DNA of 64,000 nt from Tupaia tana (GCA_026018925.1 JAKSZU010000009.1:84189407-84253406); one strand, 5' to 3'; shown: positions 44,271-50,975, counted from the stretch's first letter. Notes: generated from the letters alone by a model not told the origin. Made by a program: numbers and translations.

Positions 44271-45437
44271 TCCGAAATCTAAAAAAAAAGTTAATATCTT
44301 AAACTTTTCTGGTTCCAAAGCGTTTTACATAAGGGATATCTCCTTTTCTATAGTTTTTCTCCTAGCAAAGTTTTCTTAATAAGGAGTATAGACAAAATAA
44401 TCAACATGACTCACAGGATTGGATACATGTTATTATTAAATATCTGAATGCTAAAGTAATATAATATTGAAAGCATATCTATAAATATATATGTGCAAAA
44501 GAATTAACATAGCAGGGCTGAGACTGTAATCTTCAGAAAAGGTATGCTTCTAAATTAGGCATTTAGGTGGCATCTAGGAACTTAGATATGGGGAGGGTTC
44601 CCAAGACTGATAAGAATGGCTCACTGCCTATATTGTCTGATTAATGATGGTGGCTTTTGCTGTACATCTGATATCTTTCTGAGGATCTGGATGTGCTAGG
44701 CAGGAAGTGCCTACATGACTGCCTATCAATAGAATCCCTTGGACTCCTAGTCTCAGAACTTCCTTTATAGACAACAATTCACATGTGATGTCATAACTAG
44801 CCAGAGGAATTGTTTATCCAATGTGACTGACTCTTGGAGAAGATTCTTAAATGTTTGAGCCTGGAGCCTTCAAATTTTGTCATATCTACCTTCTCCCTTT
44901 GTTTCTGCTTCACATCTTCTACCATAAGATATCATAGTGGTTAAGAAAAGTACATACTCAGTCTTATGAATCCTCCTAGCAAATACACAAACCACAATAT
45001 ATTGCACATTGATACTATGACACGTTACATATAATACTTTAGAAACTAGAAGGGCCAGCAGATGGCATAATGGCCACGTCACTGGACTTCCACATAGTCA
45101 ATCATGGTTCGATTCCTGGATGTGGCAGCTTAAAACTCATGCCAGGTGTATGTGTGTGCATGCCCAAAATTCTGAGAAGAGAATGGAGGAGAAGGAATTG
45201 CAGTGTGGCCATCCCCCCGAGGGGTGATTTTAATTATTAATTTTTAAGTAATTATTAAGCTTTCTTCAATTTAACTGTATACACAATGAACCATGATTAA
45301 TTGTGCTCATTTCATGAAAGTGTATTACAAACAGCTTACCTTTTTAATCTTGGCCTTCTCAGCCTTTTCTTCTTTATCACATTTTTTGGCATTCCTATTA
45401 AGTTCTTTTGCAGCAAACTTCAAGTTAAATAAGTGTT
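20590..45437 (-). CDS. CHMP1B: CHMP1B-type ESCRT-III gene, intron-bearing (exons 2-8; exon 1 not in view)
   Basis: Charged multivesicular body protein 1B is an ESCRT-III subunit that polymerises on membranes for endosomal sorting, cytokinetic abscission and tubule scission, and recruits MIT-domain proteins such as VPS4 and spastin. Seven exons on the minus strand (98, 147, 69, 108, 44, 73 and 45 coding bases) join in frame with GT-AG introns and no internal stop. They give residues 6-199; with the missing 16-base first exon the total is exactly 199 residues plus stop, the length of human CHMP1B. The basic helical N-terminal half, the acidic C-terminal half and the terminal MIM1 helix are all present. 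Compared with human CHMP1B from memory there are only about ten substitutions, mostly conservative, which suggests purifying selection. Introns are 15995, 916, 102, 3207, 3595 and 449 bp in transcript order. Human CHMP1B is intronless, so this is probably the ancestral parent locus (CHMP1B2 type). The promoter and exon 1 were not found. Confidence 0.93.
20635..21083 (-). other. CHMP1B intron 7
   Basis: 449 bp GT-AG intron, AT-rich, with no repeat or other feature recognised. Confidence 0.9.
21084..21156 (-). CDS. CHMP1B: CHMP1B exon 7
   Basis: 73 bases. Acceptor ATCGTAG, donor CAG|GTAGAG. One base completes Gly161, then [20 protein letters not shown] and STEQ give residues 162-185. This is the flexible linker before the MIM. 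It is the least constrained part; several differences from human (TSVTSTEQ against TSVASAEQ) fall here. Confidence 0.94.
21690..21790 (+). repeat. MIR remnant
   Basis: ATTCAGAGAAGTTAAATACAC, CTTGTCAAAGATTACC and the following text match a MIR core in sense orientation. Confidence 0.5.
22088..22304 (+). mobile_element. hAT-type nonautonomous DNA transposon (MER type)
   Basis: AAACATTTGAAAATGTCTAG, then AGACATGTTTGGCTGTCACA and ACTGGGAG, followed by CCTATACTGCAAAGGACAGCC and GCCCAAAATGTCAACAGTG, are hallmarks of a common eutherian hAT-Charlie MITE. A SINE has inserted at its 3' end. Confidence 0.7.
22305..22574 (+). mobile_element. SINE (CYN-like), left arm of inverted pair
   Basis: Flanked by GAAATTTGACTCTA (22291-22304) and GAAATCTGACTCTA (22575-22588). 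Confidence 0.94.
22748..23017 (-). mobile_element. SINE (CYN-like), right arm of inverted pair
   Basis: Flanked by AATCCTTAATTTCTT (22733-22747) and AATCCTTAGTTTCTT (23018-23032), one mismatch. Confidence 0.94.
23092..23346 (-). mobile_element. SINE, older subtype
   Basis: Reverse copy with a shortened middle; ends CTATCTGATGGCCCCCC. Confidence 0.85.
23715..23943 (-). mobile_element. Old SINE subtype
   Basis: Reverse, diverged copy: TTTTGCTATAGGTCTTATG to CCACCAGCTGGCAC. Confidence 0.75.
24402..24660 (-). mobile_element. SINE (CYN-like) with perfect duplication
   Basis: Flanked by ACCTTTTCCATTT at 24389-24401 and 24661-24673. It sits 91 bases from CHMP1B exon 6. Confidence 0.95.
24752..24795 (-). 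CDS. CHMP1B: CHMP1B exon 6
   Basis: 44 bases. Acceptor TTCTAG, donor GG|GTAAGA. It encodes [14 protein letters not shown], residues 147-160, plus the first two bases of Gly161, so the following intron is phase 2. This is the short acidic helix before the C-terminal linker. Confidence 0.94.
24901..24961 (+). repeat. TATG/TG/TA microsatellite
   Basis: Compound dinucleotide run in CHMP1B intron 5. Confidence 0.95.
25500..25900 (-). mobile_element. Possible ancient L1 3' fragment, antisense
   Basis: AT-rich sequence with the antisense L1 3' style TTTTTATTTATCCATTCTAT and GAAGTACTAAGTCATAGGG. Weak. Confidence 0.3.
25925..26560 (+). repeat. Ancient dispersed mammalian repeat, copy 1
   Basis: Landmarks are TTGAGTACCTACCTTATACC, AGCTTACATTCTAGA, GTAGGGCTTTAAGGG, GCCACTGGAGGGTTCTGAGC and AGAGTGACATGATCTGAC. 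The same repeat occurs at 32440-34120 and 40010-40330. I do not name the family. Confidence 0.55.
26725..26857 (+). mobile_element. hAT-type MER element
   Basis: GGGGCCTGAAATTCTGCATT, then CCCAGGTGATACAGATGATCC and CACACTTTGGGGAGCAAG, match a common MER-type MITE half. Confidence 0.55.
27439..27705 (-). mobile_element. SINE with duplicated poly(T)/tail segment
   Basis: Flanked by TGGCCTCAGAATCTT (27424-27438) and TGGCCTCAGGATCTT (27706-27720). Its tail has two T-runs separated by AGAGGTTTTTGG. Confidence 0.93.
28003..28110 (-). CDS. CHMP1B: CHMP1B exon 5
   Basis: 108 bases, 36 codons, phase 0. Acceptor TTTTTACAG, donor CAA|GTAAGA. It encodes residues 111-146, starting [20 protein letters not shown] and ending TLTTPQ. 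This is the helix and linker typical of the CHMP1 subgroup. The preceding intron is only 102 bp. Confidence 0.95.
28213..28281 (-). CDS. CHMP1B: CHMP1B exon 4
   Basis: 69 bases, 23 codons, phase 0. Acceptor AAATAG, donor AAG|GTAAAA next to a T-run on the plus strand. It encodes [20 protein letters not shown] and then LEK, residues 88-110. Arg-Ser replaces the Lys-Thr of human CHMP1B. Confidence 0.94.
28490..28626 (-). mobile_element. Short-form SINE
   Basis: TTTGCTATAGGACTCGTGTG joins directly to AAGTAAGCCACCAGGTCCAGG, so the middle is missing. Ends ACCATCTGTTTGTTCC. Confidence 0.75.
28772..29042 (+). mobile_element. Old SINE subtype
   Basis: GGGCCAGCCCAATCTAGTGGTTAAG head, CCTTCTGGAAATGAAAAC tail, and a C-run in the palindrome region. 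Confidence 0.8.
29198..29344 (-). CDS. CHMP1B: CHMP1B exon 3
   Basis: 147 bases, 49 codons, phase 0 at both ends. Acceptor AAAATAG, donor AAG|GTAAGA. It encodes residues 39-87, starting [20 protein letters not shown] and ending VQTAVTMGK. This is the long helical hairpin region used for ESCRT-III polymerisation. Nearly identical to human CHMP1B, with Thr for Met after KGN and Ile for Val in NQAIN. Confidence 0.95.
29692..29953 (-). mobile_element. Old SINE subtype
   Basis: Reverse, diverged copy ending CCACTGAGATATGGGGCCAGCC. Confidence 0.65.
30773..31014 (+). mobile_element. SINE, intermediate subtype
   Basis: GGGTCAGCAGGCAGCATATTGG head, CCTAAAGCAAAAAATCTCTC tail. Confidence 0.88.
31174..31424 (-). 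mobile_element. SINE, intermediate subtype
   Basis: Flanked by TCAACATGACATAT (31160-31173) and TCAACATGAGATAT (31425-31438). Confidence 0.9.
31520..31742 (-). mobile_element. Old SINE subtype
   Basis: CTTTTGCTATCGAGTACTTG to CCCCCTGGATGACCT; diverged. Confidence 0.7.
32177..32326 (+). mobile_element. Old SINE 3' portion
   Basis: GGTGCATGCATATACATGCCC through CTCGCTGGCAAATTAAAG; the head is missing. Confidence 0.7.
32440..34120 (+). repeat. Ancient dispersed mammalian repeat, copy 2 (long)
   Basis: Same family as 25925-26560. It includes a 'gcttttatatgaagtaagat' equivalent at 32922, AAGAGTGACATGATTTTCC at 32968 and, further on, a part with CAAGGAGAAAGGAATAA and GAAATGAGAGGAGAGGAATT. An old SINE splits it near 33340-33575. 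Confidence 0.5.
33340..33575 (-). mobile_element. Probable old SINE, heavily diverged
   Basis: Reverse copy; the end TGTGCCACCTAGGTTGGGCCA resembles the old SINE head, and the interior is only loosely alignable. Confidence 0.45.
34121..34549. other. No gene recognised, possibly continuation of ancient repeat
   Basis: Purine-rich text without open frames. 34831-35248 is likewise unassigned apart from a short ancient repeat-like piece near 34840-34930. Confidence 0.4.
34550..34830 (+). mobile_element. Ancient L1 ORF2 3' end fragment
   Basis: Resembles old mammalian L1 sequence encoding the ORF2 C-terminus (motif order like [18 protein letters not shown]... then NNGKMIK-type codons) without an intact frame. 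Confidence 0.4.
35265..35539 (+). mobile_element. SINE (CYN-like) with perfect 16-bp duplication
   Basis: Flanked by GAAAGTTCCAATACTC at 35249-35264 and 35540-35555. Long pure A-tail, so probably young. Confidence 0.96.
35855..36599. other. Unassigned, moderately GC-rich sequence left of the putative LTR
   Basis: Not a SINE or L1. It contains short open frames on both strands, none recognisable. It may be internal sequence of the same old retroviral element, including a purine-rich GGGAGGGGCTCAGGG at about 36287, but I cannot support that. Confidence 0.3.
36600..37124 (+). mobile_element. Putative endogenous retroviral LTR
   Basis: About 525 bp with a U3-like tandem repeat (36630-36729), an AATAAA at 36954-36959, then a G/T- and C-rich U5-like stretch (GCTCTGACTGTAGTCGGC, CACCCGTGTCGCCTTCCTG) ending near CTTCTGGCA. 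No paired LTR, primer site or gag/pol/env was recognised. It could be a solo LTR of an old class I element. The boundaries are uncertain. Confidence 0.45.
36630..36729 (+). repeat. Tandem repeat, four copies of about 25-26 bp
   Basis: Four imperfect copies of a unit like CTGGGACTGRARTTATCAAGC follow each other. Such direct repeats are common in LTR U3 enhancers. Confidence 0.75.
37129..37350 (+). mobile_element. Old SINE subtype
   Basis: GGTCCCATGGCCTATTGGTC head, CCCTCTGGTAAAATAAGAAGG tail; abuts the putative LTR end. Confidence 0.65.
37400..39970 (+). mobile_element. ORF1-only L1 relative (HAL1-like), 3' region duplicated
   Basis: A non-autonomous LINE-1 relative with a 5' leader (including a 53-bp tandem duplication at 37422-37507), an ORF1 and then directly 3'UTR sequence, with no endonuclease or reverse transcriptase sequence. 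The 3' region is present more than once. Segment 39001-39265 is paralogous to 39421-39705 (shared ATAGTGTGxGAxGAGxGTGGGA and CATTTTGTATGCTGTxATGA). Segment 38870-38960 is paralogous to 39840-39960 (shared CTAYTATTTGAACAGAATC). No target-site duplication was identified. It could also be an L1 with an internal deletion. Confidence 0.65.
37755..38700 (+). pseudogene. ORF1 of HAL1-like element, nearly intact in the middle
   Basis: An open stretch of 217 codons runs from 37824 to 38477: [16 protein letters not shown], a long coiled coil ([40 protein letters not shown]), then the RRM-type region ([24 protein letters not shown]) and [15 protein letters not shown]. An in-frame TAG lies just before 37824 after a serine-rich leader, and a TGA at 38475 interrupts the C-terminal domain, which continues as [15 protein letters not shown] and [17 protein letters not shown] to about 38700. 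Closely related to the ORF1 at 11194. Confidence 0.8.
40010..40330 (+). repeat. Ancient dispersed mammalian repeat, copy 3
   Basis: AGGGCCAGATCATACAGAGC, then GCCTTACAGAATAAGATAGA, GATTCTGGATTTTGTCCTAG and GAAGCCACCGGAAGGCTCGG align with copies 1 and 2. Confidence 0.5.
40354..40866 (+). mobile_element. Old SINE split by a young SINE
   Basis: Left part 40354-40522, right part 40787-40866 (CCCTATAGTAAAAACTAAAAAC). The young insert lies between them. Confidence 0.88.
40523..40786 (-). mobile_element. Young SINE nested in old SINE
   Basis: Reverse full-length copy, low divergence, flanked by GAGGGAT (40516-40522 and 40787-40793). Confidence 0.94.
41253..41513 (-). mobile_element. SINE (CYN-like) with perfect 15-bp duplication
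   Basis: Flanked by AAGTACTACTTTTTT at 41238-41252 and 41514-41528. Very close to consensus. Confidence 0.95.
41552..41691 (-). mobile_element. Short-form SINE
   Basis: TTGCTATAGGGCACATGCAC joins directly to GAAAGCTGCCAGGTCTGAG; head ends CACCACCTACTCGCCC. Confidence 0.82.
41857..42019 (+). mobile_element. Short-form SINE with AT-rich tail
   Basis: GGGGACCAGCAGGTGGCGTGG head, CTGGCGGCTT joined straight to CCTTTGTCCCTCTG, ending GTCAAATTAAAATAAAT. Flanked by ACGCAAATCAA (41846-41856) and ATGCAAATCAA (42020-42030). Confidence 0.88.
42040..42660 (-). mobile_element. Ancient L1 3' region, antisense
   Basis: Contains the antisense L1M landmarks GGCATGTAGGTCATATCTGC, CAGAATTGCTATATAAAGG and GGCCAAATTGTCCTCCAAAG. 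Strongly decayed. Confidence 0.45.
43036..43240 (+). mobile_element. Second, distinct tRNA-like SINE
   Basis: CCAAATGGTAACTCAGTAGT resembles an A box and GAGTTCTAGGTTCACATC a B box, about 60 bases apart. The body and CT-rich end are unlike the main SINE. Confidence 0.5.
43276..43544 (+). mobile_element. SINE (CYN-like)
   Basis: Flanked by AAAACTGATATTGT (43262-43275) and AAAACTGCTATTGT (43545-43558). Confidence 0.94.
44203..44265 (+). repeat. (TA)n(TG)n microsatellite
   Basis: About 34 bases of TA followed by about 29 of TG. Confidence 0.96.
45052..45230 (+). mobile_element. SINE, 3' part missing
   Basis: GGGCCAGCAGATGGCATAATGG head to GAGGGGTGATTTTAATT; the CT-rich end is absent. Lies 110 bases from CHMP1B exon 2. 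Confidence 0.85.
45340..45437 (-). CDS. CHMP1B: CHMP1B exon 2
   Basis: 98 bases. The acceptor is TTTTCAG and the donor G|GTAAG. It begins with two bases completing a split Lys codon (phase 1), then reads [20 protein letters not shown] and a Lys/Glu-rich run ending KAKIKK, residues 6-38. This is the basic first helix of the ESCRT-III core that contacts membrane. The split codon implies that exon 1 supplies Met1-Glu5 plus one base. Confidence 0.95.
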
Positions 45438-45622
45438 CTGAAAACATAGGTTAAGGGTATTCAAAAAGTCATTTTTACAACCTAACTACCTGCAAATGAG
45501 ATGTTAAAATTATGCAACTTATCAGATAAGATTATGCTATCACGTAGTTACAATATTTTTGAGAAAACAGAACAATCTGTATCTCTTCTATACTTGTTTT
45601 CTATTAAAAAAAAATCTAATTA

Positions 45623-45850
45623 GGCTGGTCCTATAGCCTGGAGCCAGAGCCCACATGCCTTACTGTTGTTTAAATCCTGGCCCTGGAAGCTTGAAAAACA
45701 CACCAGGCAGGTGTATATATATGCCCCCAAGCCTGGCAGAATGGAGAAATGAAGAAGGAATTGCAGCATGACCAAATCCCAAGGAGGCACTTTCTCCCTC
45801 TCTCTCTGGTGAGTACATGCACCCTTTGTCTTATAAACAAACAACAATCA
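45623..45850 (+). mobile_element. Old SINE subtype
   Basis: GGCTGGTCCTATAGCCTGG head, GCACCCTTTGTCTTATAAAC tail. Confidence 0.65.
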
Positions 45851-46029
45851 AATAACAGAATAAATTAATTATAAAAGGAAACATAACTTTGCAACAGAGA
45901 AATCTGGCACTCACTACCTTAAACAAGGTTAACATCACCAGTAGAAATAAGAAACTTCAATCATTTAACTTCTGAAATGGTGAACTGATAAGGGTATCTC
46001 ATCACTTTTATGATGGTATTGCCAAGAAC

Positions 46030-46640
46030 ATGACCTCAATCAATTCAAGACAAAACATGAAACAATCCTGAACAGATAGACATGTGATATAACAGACCAC
46101 TGTCCCCTTCAAAACTGTGAAAATTCATGAGGAACAGGGAAAGACTGAATAACTGTCACAGACCAGAGGAGACTAAGGAGACACAAGGACTAAATGCAAT
46201 GTGGGGTCCTAGATTTGATCTTGGAACAGAAAAGGGGAATTAACAGAAATACTGGTGAAACTCAAATAAGATCTATAGTTTAGTTAATGATATTGTAGCA
46301 GTATTGATTTATTTTTGTTGATCATTGTACTATGGTTAAAACATTAATATTATGGGCCAGCAGGTGGTGTGGTTGTTAAAGATGCTGGATTCCCACATGG
46401 TCAAATGCGGTTCAAATCCCAGACCTGGTGGCTTGCTTTCTCACTTTCCCTCTCTTTCTCTCTCTCTGATCAAACAGAAAAATAATAGTAATAATAATGA
46501 ATAAAGTTAAAAAATAATTAGTAAAAAAAAAACACTAACATTAGGAAAAGCTTGGCAAGAGCACACAAGAACTCTCTACAATTTTTGCAACTTTTCCTTA
46601 GGTCTAAAATTATTTTAAGATTAAGGATTTTAAATTTAAA
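46030..46640 (+). mobile_element. Old L1-type 3' tail, interrupted by a short SINE
   Basis: Sequence AATGCAATGTGGGGTCCTAG, then TTTGATCTTGGAACAG and GATCATTGTACTATGGTTA, resembles a common old mammalian retroelement tail. The short SINE at 46354-46530 splits it. Confidence 0.4.
46354..46530 (+). mobile_element. Short-form SINE
   Basis: GGGCCAGCAGGTGGTGTGG head; CCTGGTGGCTT joined to GCTTTCTCACTTTCCCTC; ends GATCAAACAGAAAAATAATAG. Confidence 0.85.
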
Positions 46641-46867
46641 AATCACCAAAAAAGAAATAAGGAAGTACTCTCTTTAATAAAACTCTTAAGTGAGCAATAT
46701 TGTAAATCCTTTGTTTTCATGACACAAACAAGAATATGAAACATACATATATTAATATGTCGAAGTAGTGTAAATTATTTAAAAATCAACTGTTTTGTCA
46801 TAATTAAATCACAAGTTAGGAAGAATCTATGTGTTTCCTGACCAGACTGTTAGAAAATGGAGAAACT

Positions 46868-47110
46868 GGGCCAGCAGTTGGTGTGTACGTTAAGGACCTG
46901 GATCCCACATAGCCAGCTGTGCAGTTTGAGTCCTGGATCCCGCAGCCTGAAAATCACATCAAGCACATGTGTGTGAGTACCCAAAATCCTGAGAGGAGAC
47001 TGGAAAAAGGATTACAGTGTGGCCATTCCCCCATCCCCAGGGTTTCCTCTCTGTTTCTCTCTGGCAAGTGTACACGCCGTACAATAAAAACTAAAAATTT
47101 TAAAAAAGGA
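46868..47110 (+). mobile_element. SINE, older subtype
   Basis: GGGCCAGCAGTTGGTGTGTACG head, GCCGTACAATAAAAACTAAAAA tail. Confidence 0.8.
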
Positions 47111-47159
47111 AAAATTTACTTTTAATGTTGTTCATGATTTATACCAGATATCAAAAAAT

Positions 47160-47460
47160 ATGGAGGGATTTTTTTTTATACGTTCAATCACTATACATTA
47201 CTTAGCTTGTAAAGTGAATTTACCCAATATGACTATTTCACACCAGTCCAATTGAGGATACTATACACACATTATCAACAAGTAACAATCCATTTTTTTG
47301 TGTCCCATAAATGTTTTGCCGATTTTTCTCCTTAATTTCTTTCCTCACATTCTCCTCCTTCTCCCATCCTCTTCCCATTGTCTCCAAAACCCATAACTAT
47401 TTTCCACCTTCTATATTCTCTAAGCATTCAATTTTCACCAAAGTCCGGATAGATGGTATA
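47160..47460 (+). mobile_element. L1 3'UTR fragment
   Basis: This piece matches the 3'UTR of the 10449-17025 L1 around 16600-16860: a shared tract reading about TCAATCACTAT, then GCTTGTAAA, CCAATxxAGTTGAGxATACTATACA and a T/C-rich run. It ends where the RRAS2 retrocopy begins, so the two insertions abut. Confidence 0.6.
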
Positions 47461-47479
47461 TTTTTTATGGTGGCCCTGG

Positions 47480-48290
47480 AGGCTGCGTTTGGCAGGTGCT
47501 GCAGAGAAATGGAGTGGAGTGCGCCCCCCACAACAGACACTGCCACCCCTAGCGCATACAATCACCCTGCTTCTTCATGCCTCCAGTGAGACCCAGCCAG
47601 CCCCAGGCACTGGGCTGCTGGCTGGACCAGCCCTCTTGTCAGATCCTGGTGCTTGACCCCATTCAGCAGCTCACCTGCAACCTGCCTACCATACAAATCC
47701 CAAAATCTTGGCCTAGGGCCAGCAGAGATGGCTGGACTCCTTGGCCTGGGCTTGGTAGCATTCCCTTGGCCGTGACCAGCTGGTAAAATGCCTCCAGGCA
47801 GAAGTACCAGCTGGTGGCGGTCTGTGGGGATGGTGTGGGAGAGTTCGTGTGCGGGAGTAGGCACTCACCATTCAGGTAATCCAGTCCTATTTTGTAACGG
47901 ATTATGATCCAACCATTGTAGATGCAACACAGTAGTGTGTTAGAGATGACAGAGTGTCTGGGCTAGGTATTTTGGATACAGCAAGACAAGAATAATTTAG
48001 AGTCATAAGAATATGAGGGCTGCTGAGGGTTTCTTATTGGTCTTGTCAGTCATGAGTAGAGACAGTTTTGAAGACATTTAGAAGTTTCAAAGACAGATTC
48101 TTAAAAGATCATGATGAGTTTCTAATGATTTTAACTGGTAATAAAGCAGATCATCAAAGGCAGGTAACAGGAAGGAGGACAACAGTTAGCAGGCAACTTA
48201 AGGTAACATACATGAAGCAAAGATCAGGATGAGTGTAGATCAAGCTTCCCATGAACTTGTATGGGTTATAAGAGAATTTCATGAGCAAGA
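47480..48290 (+). pseudogene. RRAS2: RRAS2 (TC21) processed pseudogene, 3'-truncated
   Basis: R-RAS2 is a small membrane GTPase. The plus strand shows its intronless coding sequence in decayed form. There is a QKYQLVAV-like first beta strand near 47795, a broken P-loop (GDGVGE where GVGKS is expected), then in another frame IQSYFVTDYDPTI near 47878-47925. A wreck of LDILDTAGQ follows near 47970, nucleotide-level matches to FEEIYKFQRQIL and NKADLDHQRQV near 48070-48160, and VDQASHELVWVIREFHEQE at 48235-48290. Several frameshifts and stops are present. GC-rich sequence from about 47480 to 47780 probably derives from the 5'UTR and first codons, but I cannot align it confidently. The copy stops abruptly at the Glu-Gln-Glu codons, where L1 sequence begins. 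Confidence 0.85.
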
Positions 48291-48890
48291 ACTACCATAT
48301 GATCCAGCAATCACACTCCTCGTTATCTACCCAAAGGACAGAAGAATTCTTCATTGGAAAAGTGCTTGCACATTGATGTTTATTGCGGCACTATTCACAA
48401 TTGCTAAGACATGGAACAAGCCCAAATGCCCCTGTATGGATGAATGGATTGAAAAACTGTGGCACATATACTCTATGGAATACTATTCAGTCACAAAAAC
48501 CAACAAAACCCTGGCTTTTGACAGGAAGTGGAAGAATATGGAAGATCTACTGCTGAGTGAGACAAGCCAGGCAATGAAGGAGAGACACTGTATGTCCCCA
48601 CTTAATATATACCGAGTGTCCGCACTCTATGACTGAAATTGATTGACTAAAGGATATACAACACAATAAATGGGTGTAAAGACCAGATATAGTGTGTAAA
48701 TACCGATAGTGTATAGGGCCTGAGGAAGAACATTTAGAAGAAAAATAGGGAAGCAAAGCATTAATGGGACAAAGAAATGTGGTATTATCTGTTGAAGATA
48801 TTTTATAGTTTAACCAACTGGACTAGGGAGAAATGTTCACAAAGTGAAATATTCACTTTGTAAGCTAAAAAAGGTAATTGAATGTATAAA
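48288..48890 (+). mobile_element. L1 ORF2 C-terminal end and 3'UTR, fused to RRAS2 copy
   Basis: Starting mid-codon after the RRAS2 piece, the frame continues as L1 ORF2 C-terminus (PYDPAITLLVIYPKD, AALFTIAKTWNKPKCP, DEWIEKLWHIYSMEYYSV) to a stop at 48636. The same segment occurs near 15960-16200 in the larger L1 here. About 250 bases of 3'UTR-like sequence follow. No clear A-tail or target-site duplication was found. Confidence 0.8.
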
Positions 48891-48899
48891 AAATGAAAT

Positions 48900-49972
48900 A
48901 ATATATATATTGCAAAAGCAGTAATCATCTCTGACGCTGGAAAGTTCAATTTCATATTTCTTTATATCAAACAAAAGCAGTTTTAGTTTTTTTTAATCCC
49001 TTATCTAGAAATATTTGAAAAGGAAGGGAGACACAAATCATTCATCTTTACTCTTAGCATGGTTATGAAAAAAGTTAAATAAAAACAAGTACACTGAAAG
49101 GCCTATGTTCAAAATGAGTCCAGATATTTGGCCACATAGAATATGATCATCTTCAAGAGTACAAGTAATAATAAAAGATTTATGTGCAGTTCTTAATCTA
49201 TTAATACAGGAGGCATTTGGTACCTATACAAGAAATCTTCTCGGTAGAGTACAACAGGATGAGACTCCTGAATTGCTTCCAATACCCTCTACTAGATATT
49301 GACTATTGTATCAAGTATTAAGTGTAAAGCTTTTTAACTGACAATCAGTATACCTGTAAGTGGCTTTTGATTTTGTTCTTAATTCTGTAGACTGTGTTTA
49401 AACAATTAAAAAATATGTTCCTGATTTTAGATACTAAGTGGTGCTGCATAGTTGTCACTTTATTGAACATGTACAACAGTCCTATCAAGTTTATAAAGCA
49501 TACCCTTATATAGCTTCAGGTGTTAGAATTAAAACAGGACTGTTACTACAAAAAAAAGATGGAAGGGTCATTTTTATCAAAAGGTACACATATACAATAC
49601 AGGACTTTTTGGTTGATTTTATCACTAGGAAAAAATGATTTATTTATCAAAGTGACATCATAAATTAAGCTATCCTCAAAACCTCATGACTTTAATCCAA
49701 CACCTTATTTACAGATAATTAGAAGGATGAATTTGCTACTCCAAGTAGCTTTCAGAGTATAAAGTCTACATGTGTAGGAATCTTCAAAAAGTTCATGGAA
49801 GTGCATATTATGAATAAACTAGGCATGAATTTCAAATCTTTGTGTACCAAAATGAATACTTCAATTCTATTTTCTACAAACTATGCAAAGTACTTTCATG
49901 TACCTAGAATCATAAGGAAGTAAGTGAATATATATGAATTTCTGAATAATTTCAATGTAAAATATGTCACAG
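48900..49972. other. No gene or repeat recognised
   Basis: AT-rich. The 66-codon frame at 49438 has no recognisable features. Confidence 0.45.
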
Positions 49973-50223
49973 TTTTTTTTAAGAGAGATTTTTGCTATAG
50001 GGTGCACGTGCTTGCCACAGAGAGAGAGAGACAGAAAGTGAGAAATCACCCCCCCAGGGGGATGACCATGCTACACTCTCTTCTCCTTCCACCTCCTGTC
50101 AGGATCTTAGGCACACATGCACATATGCCCAATGTGAGTTTTAAGCCACCGGGTCAGGGACTCAAACTGTGATCGACTACATGGGAGTCTAATGATGTAA
50201 CCATTACACCATCTGATGGTCCC
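49973..50223 (-). mobile_element. SINE (CYN-like)
   Basis: TTTTTGCTATAGGGTGCACG to CCATCTGATGGTCCC, reverse copy. Confidence 0.9.
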
Positions 50224-50712
50224 AACACCACATTTTTAAGATTTAACAATTTCATCTAAATGACTAAGTTTCTTAGTCAGATGGGTGTTTCAGGGTTTTT
50301 CAACTCCTTCACTATTGGTATTTTCGGCTAGATAATTCTTTGTTTTTAGGGTTATTCTGTGAATTTCAGGAAATTTAGCTGCATCTTGGCCTTTACCCAT
50401 TACCCACTAGATGTCAGTGGCACATGCTTCTTCCCAGTTTTACAACCAAAACTCTCACCAGACCCTGAAAAATGTCACTGGGTTGGAGTAGGTGGGAGTG
50501 AAACCTGTAGAAAAGGATCATAATCACTGACTAAATGAAAACAAAGAGAAAGGATGAACTTTTTATTTCCTAAATGATCTCCCAAACAGAATTTCTGTTT
50601 CTCTAGTAAAAGTAATTGTAGTTAAATGCTGAATTATGAAGTCAATTATTTCAGGGGAGTTCATAAAGTTAATATTTACAATATTTAAGTTTTTAAAGAA
50701 TTATTTATTTAT

Positions 50713-50975
50713 GGGGTCAGCAGATGGCGTAGTGGTTATGTTGCAGGACTCCCACATGGCCAACTGTGGTTTGAGTCCCAGACCTAATGGCTTGAAAATC
50801 ACACTGGGTATATGTGCATGCGTTTCCAGGATCCCAGGAAGAGAATGGGGAAAAAGGAATTGCAGCGCCGCCATATCCACGGGGGTGATTCTTACTTTCC
50901 CTCTTATGGTCTCTCTCTCTCTCTCTCTCTACCTGGTAAGTTCACACACCCTGTGGTAATAACCTCTTTTTAAAA
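50713..50975 (+). mobile_element. SINE, intermediate subtype
   Basis: GGGGTCAGCAGATGGCGTAG head, CCCTGTGGTAATAACCTC tail. Imperfect flanking AAAGAATTATTTATTT / AAAGATTTATTTAATT. Confidence 0.87.

Larger units (their letters stand above)
29345..45339 (-). other. CHMP1B intron 2
   Basis: 15995 bp GT-AG intron, mostly made of SINEs, ancient L1, a putative LTR and an ORF1-only L1 relative, listed separately. Gaps such as 38-kb-side unique pieces 40930-41240 and 43560-45040 show nothing beyond a TA/TG microsatellite. Confidence 0.9.

Noticed and set aside
48229-48636. The 135-codon fused frame as a functional gene
   Set aside because: It starts inside a frameshifted RRAS2 pseudogene and ends in a truncated L1 ORF2; no sign of selection can be seen. 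Kept only as a structural finding.
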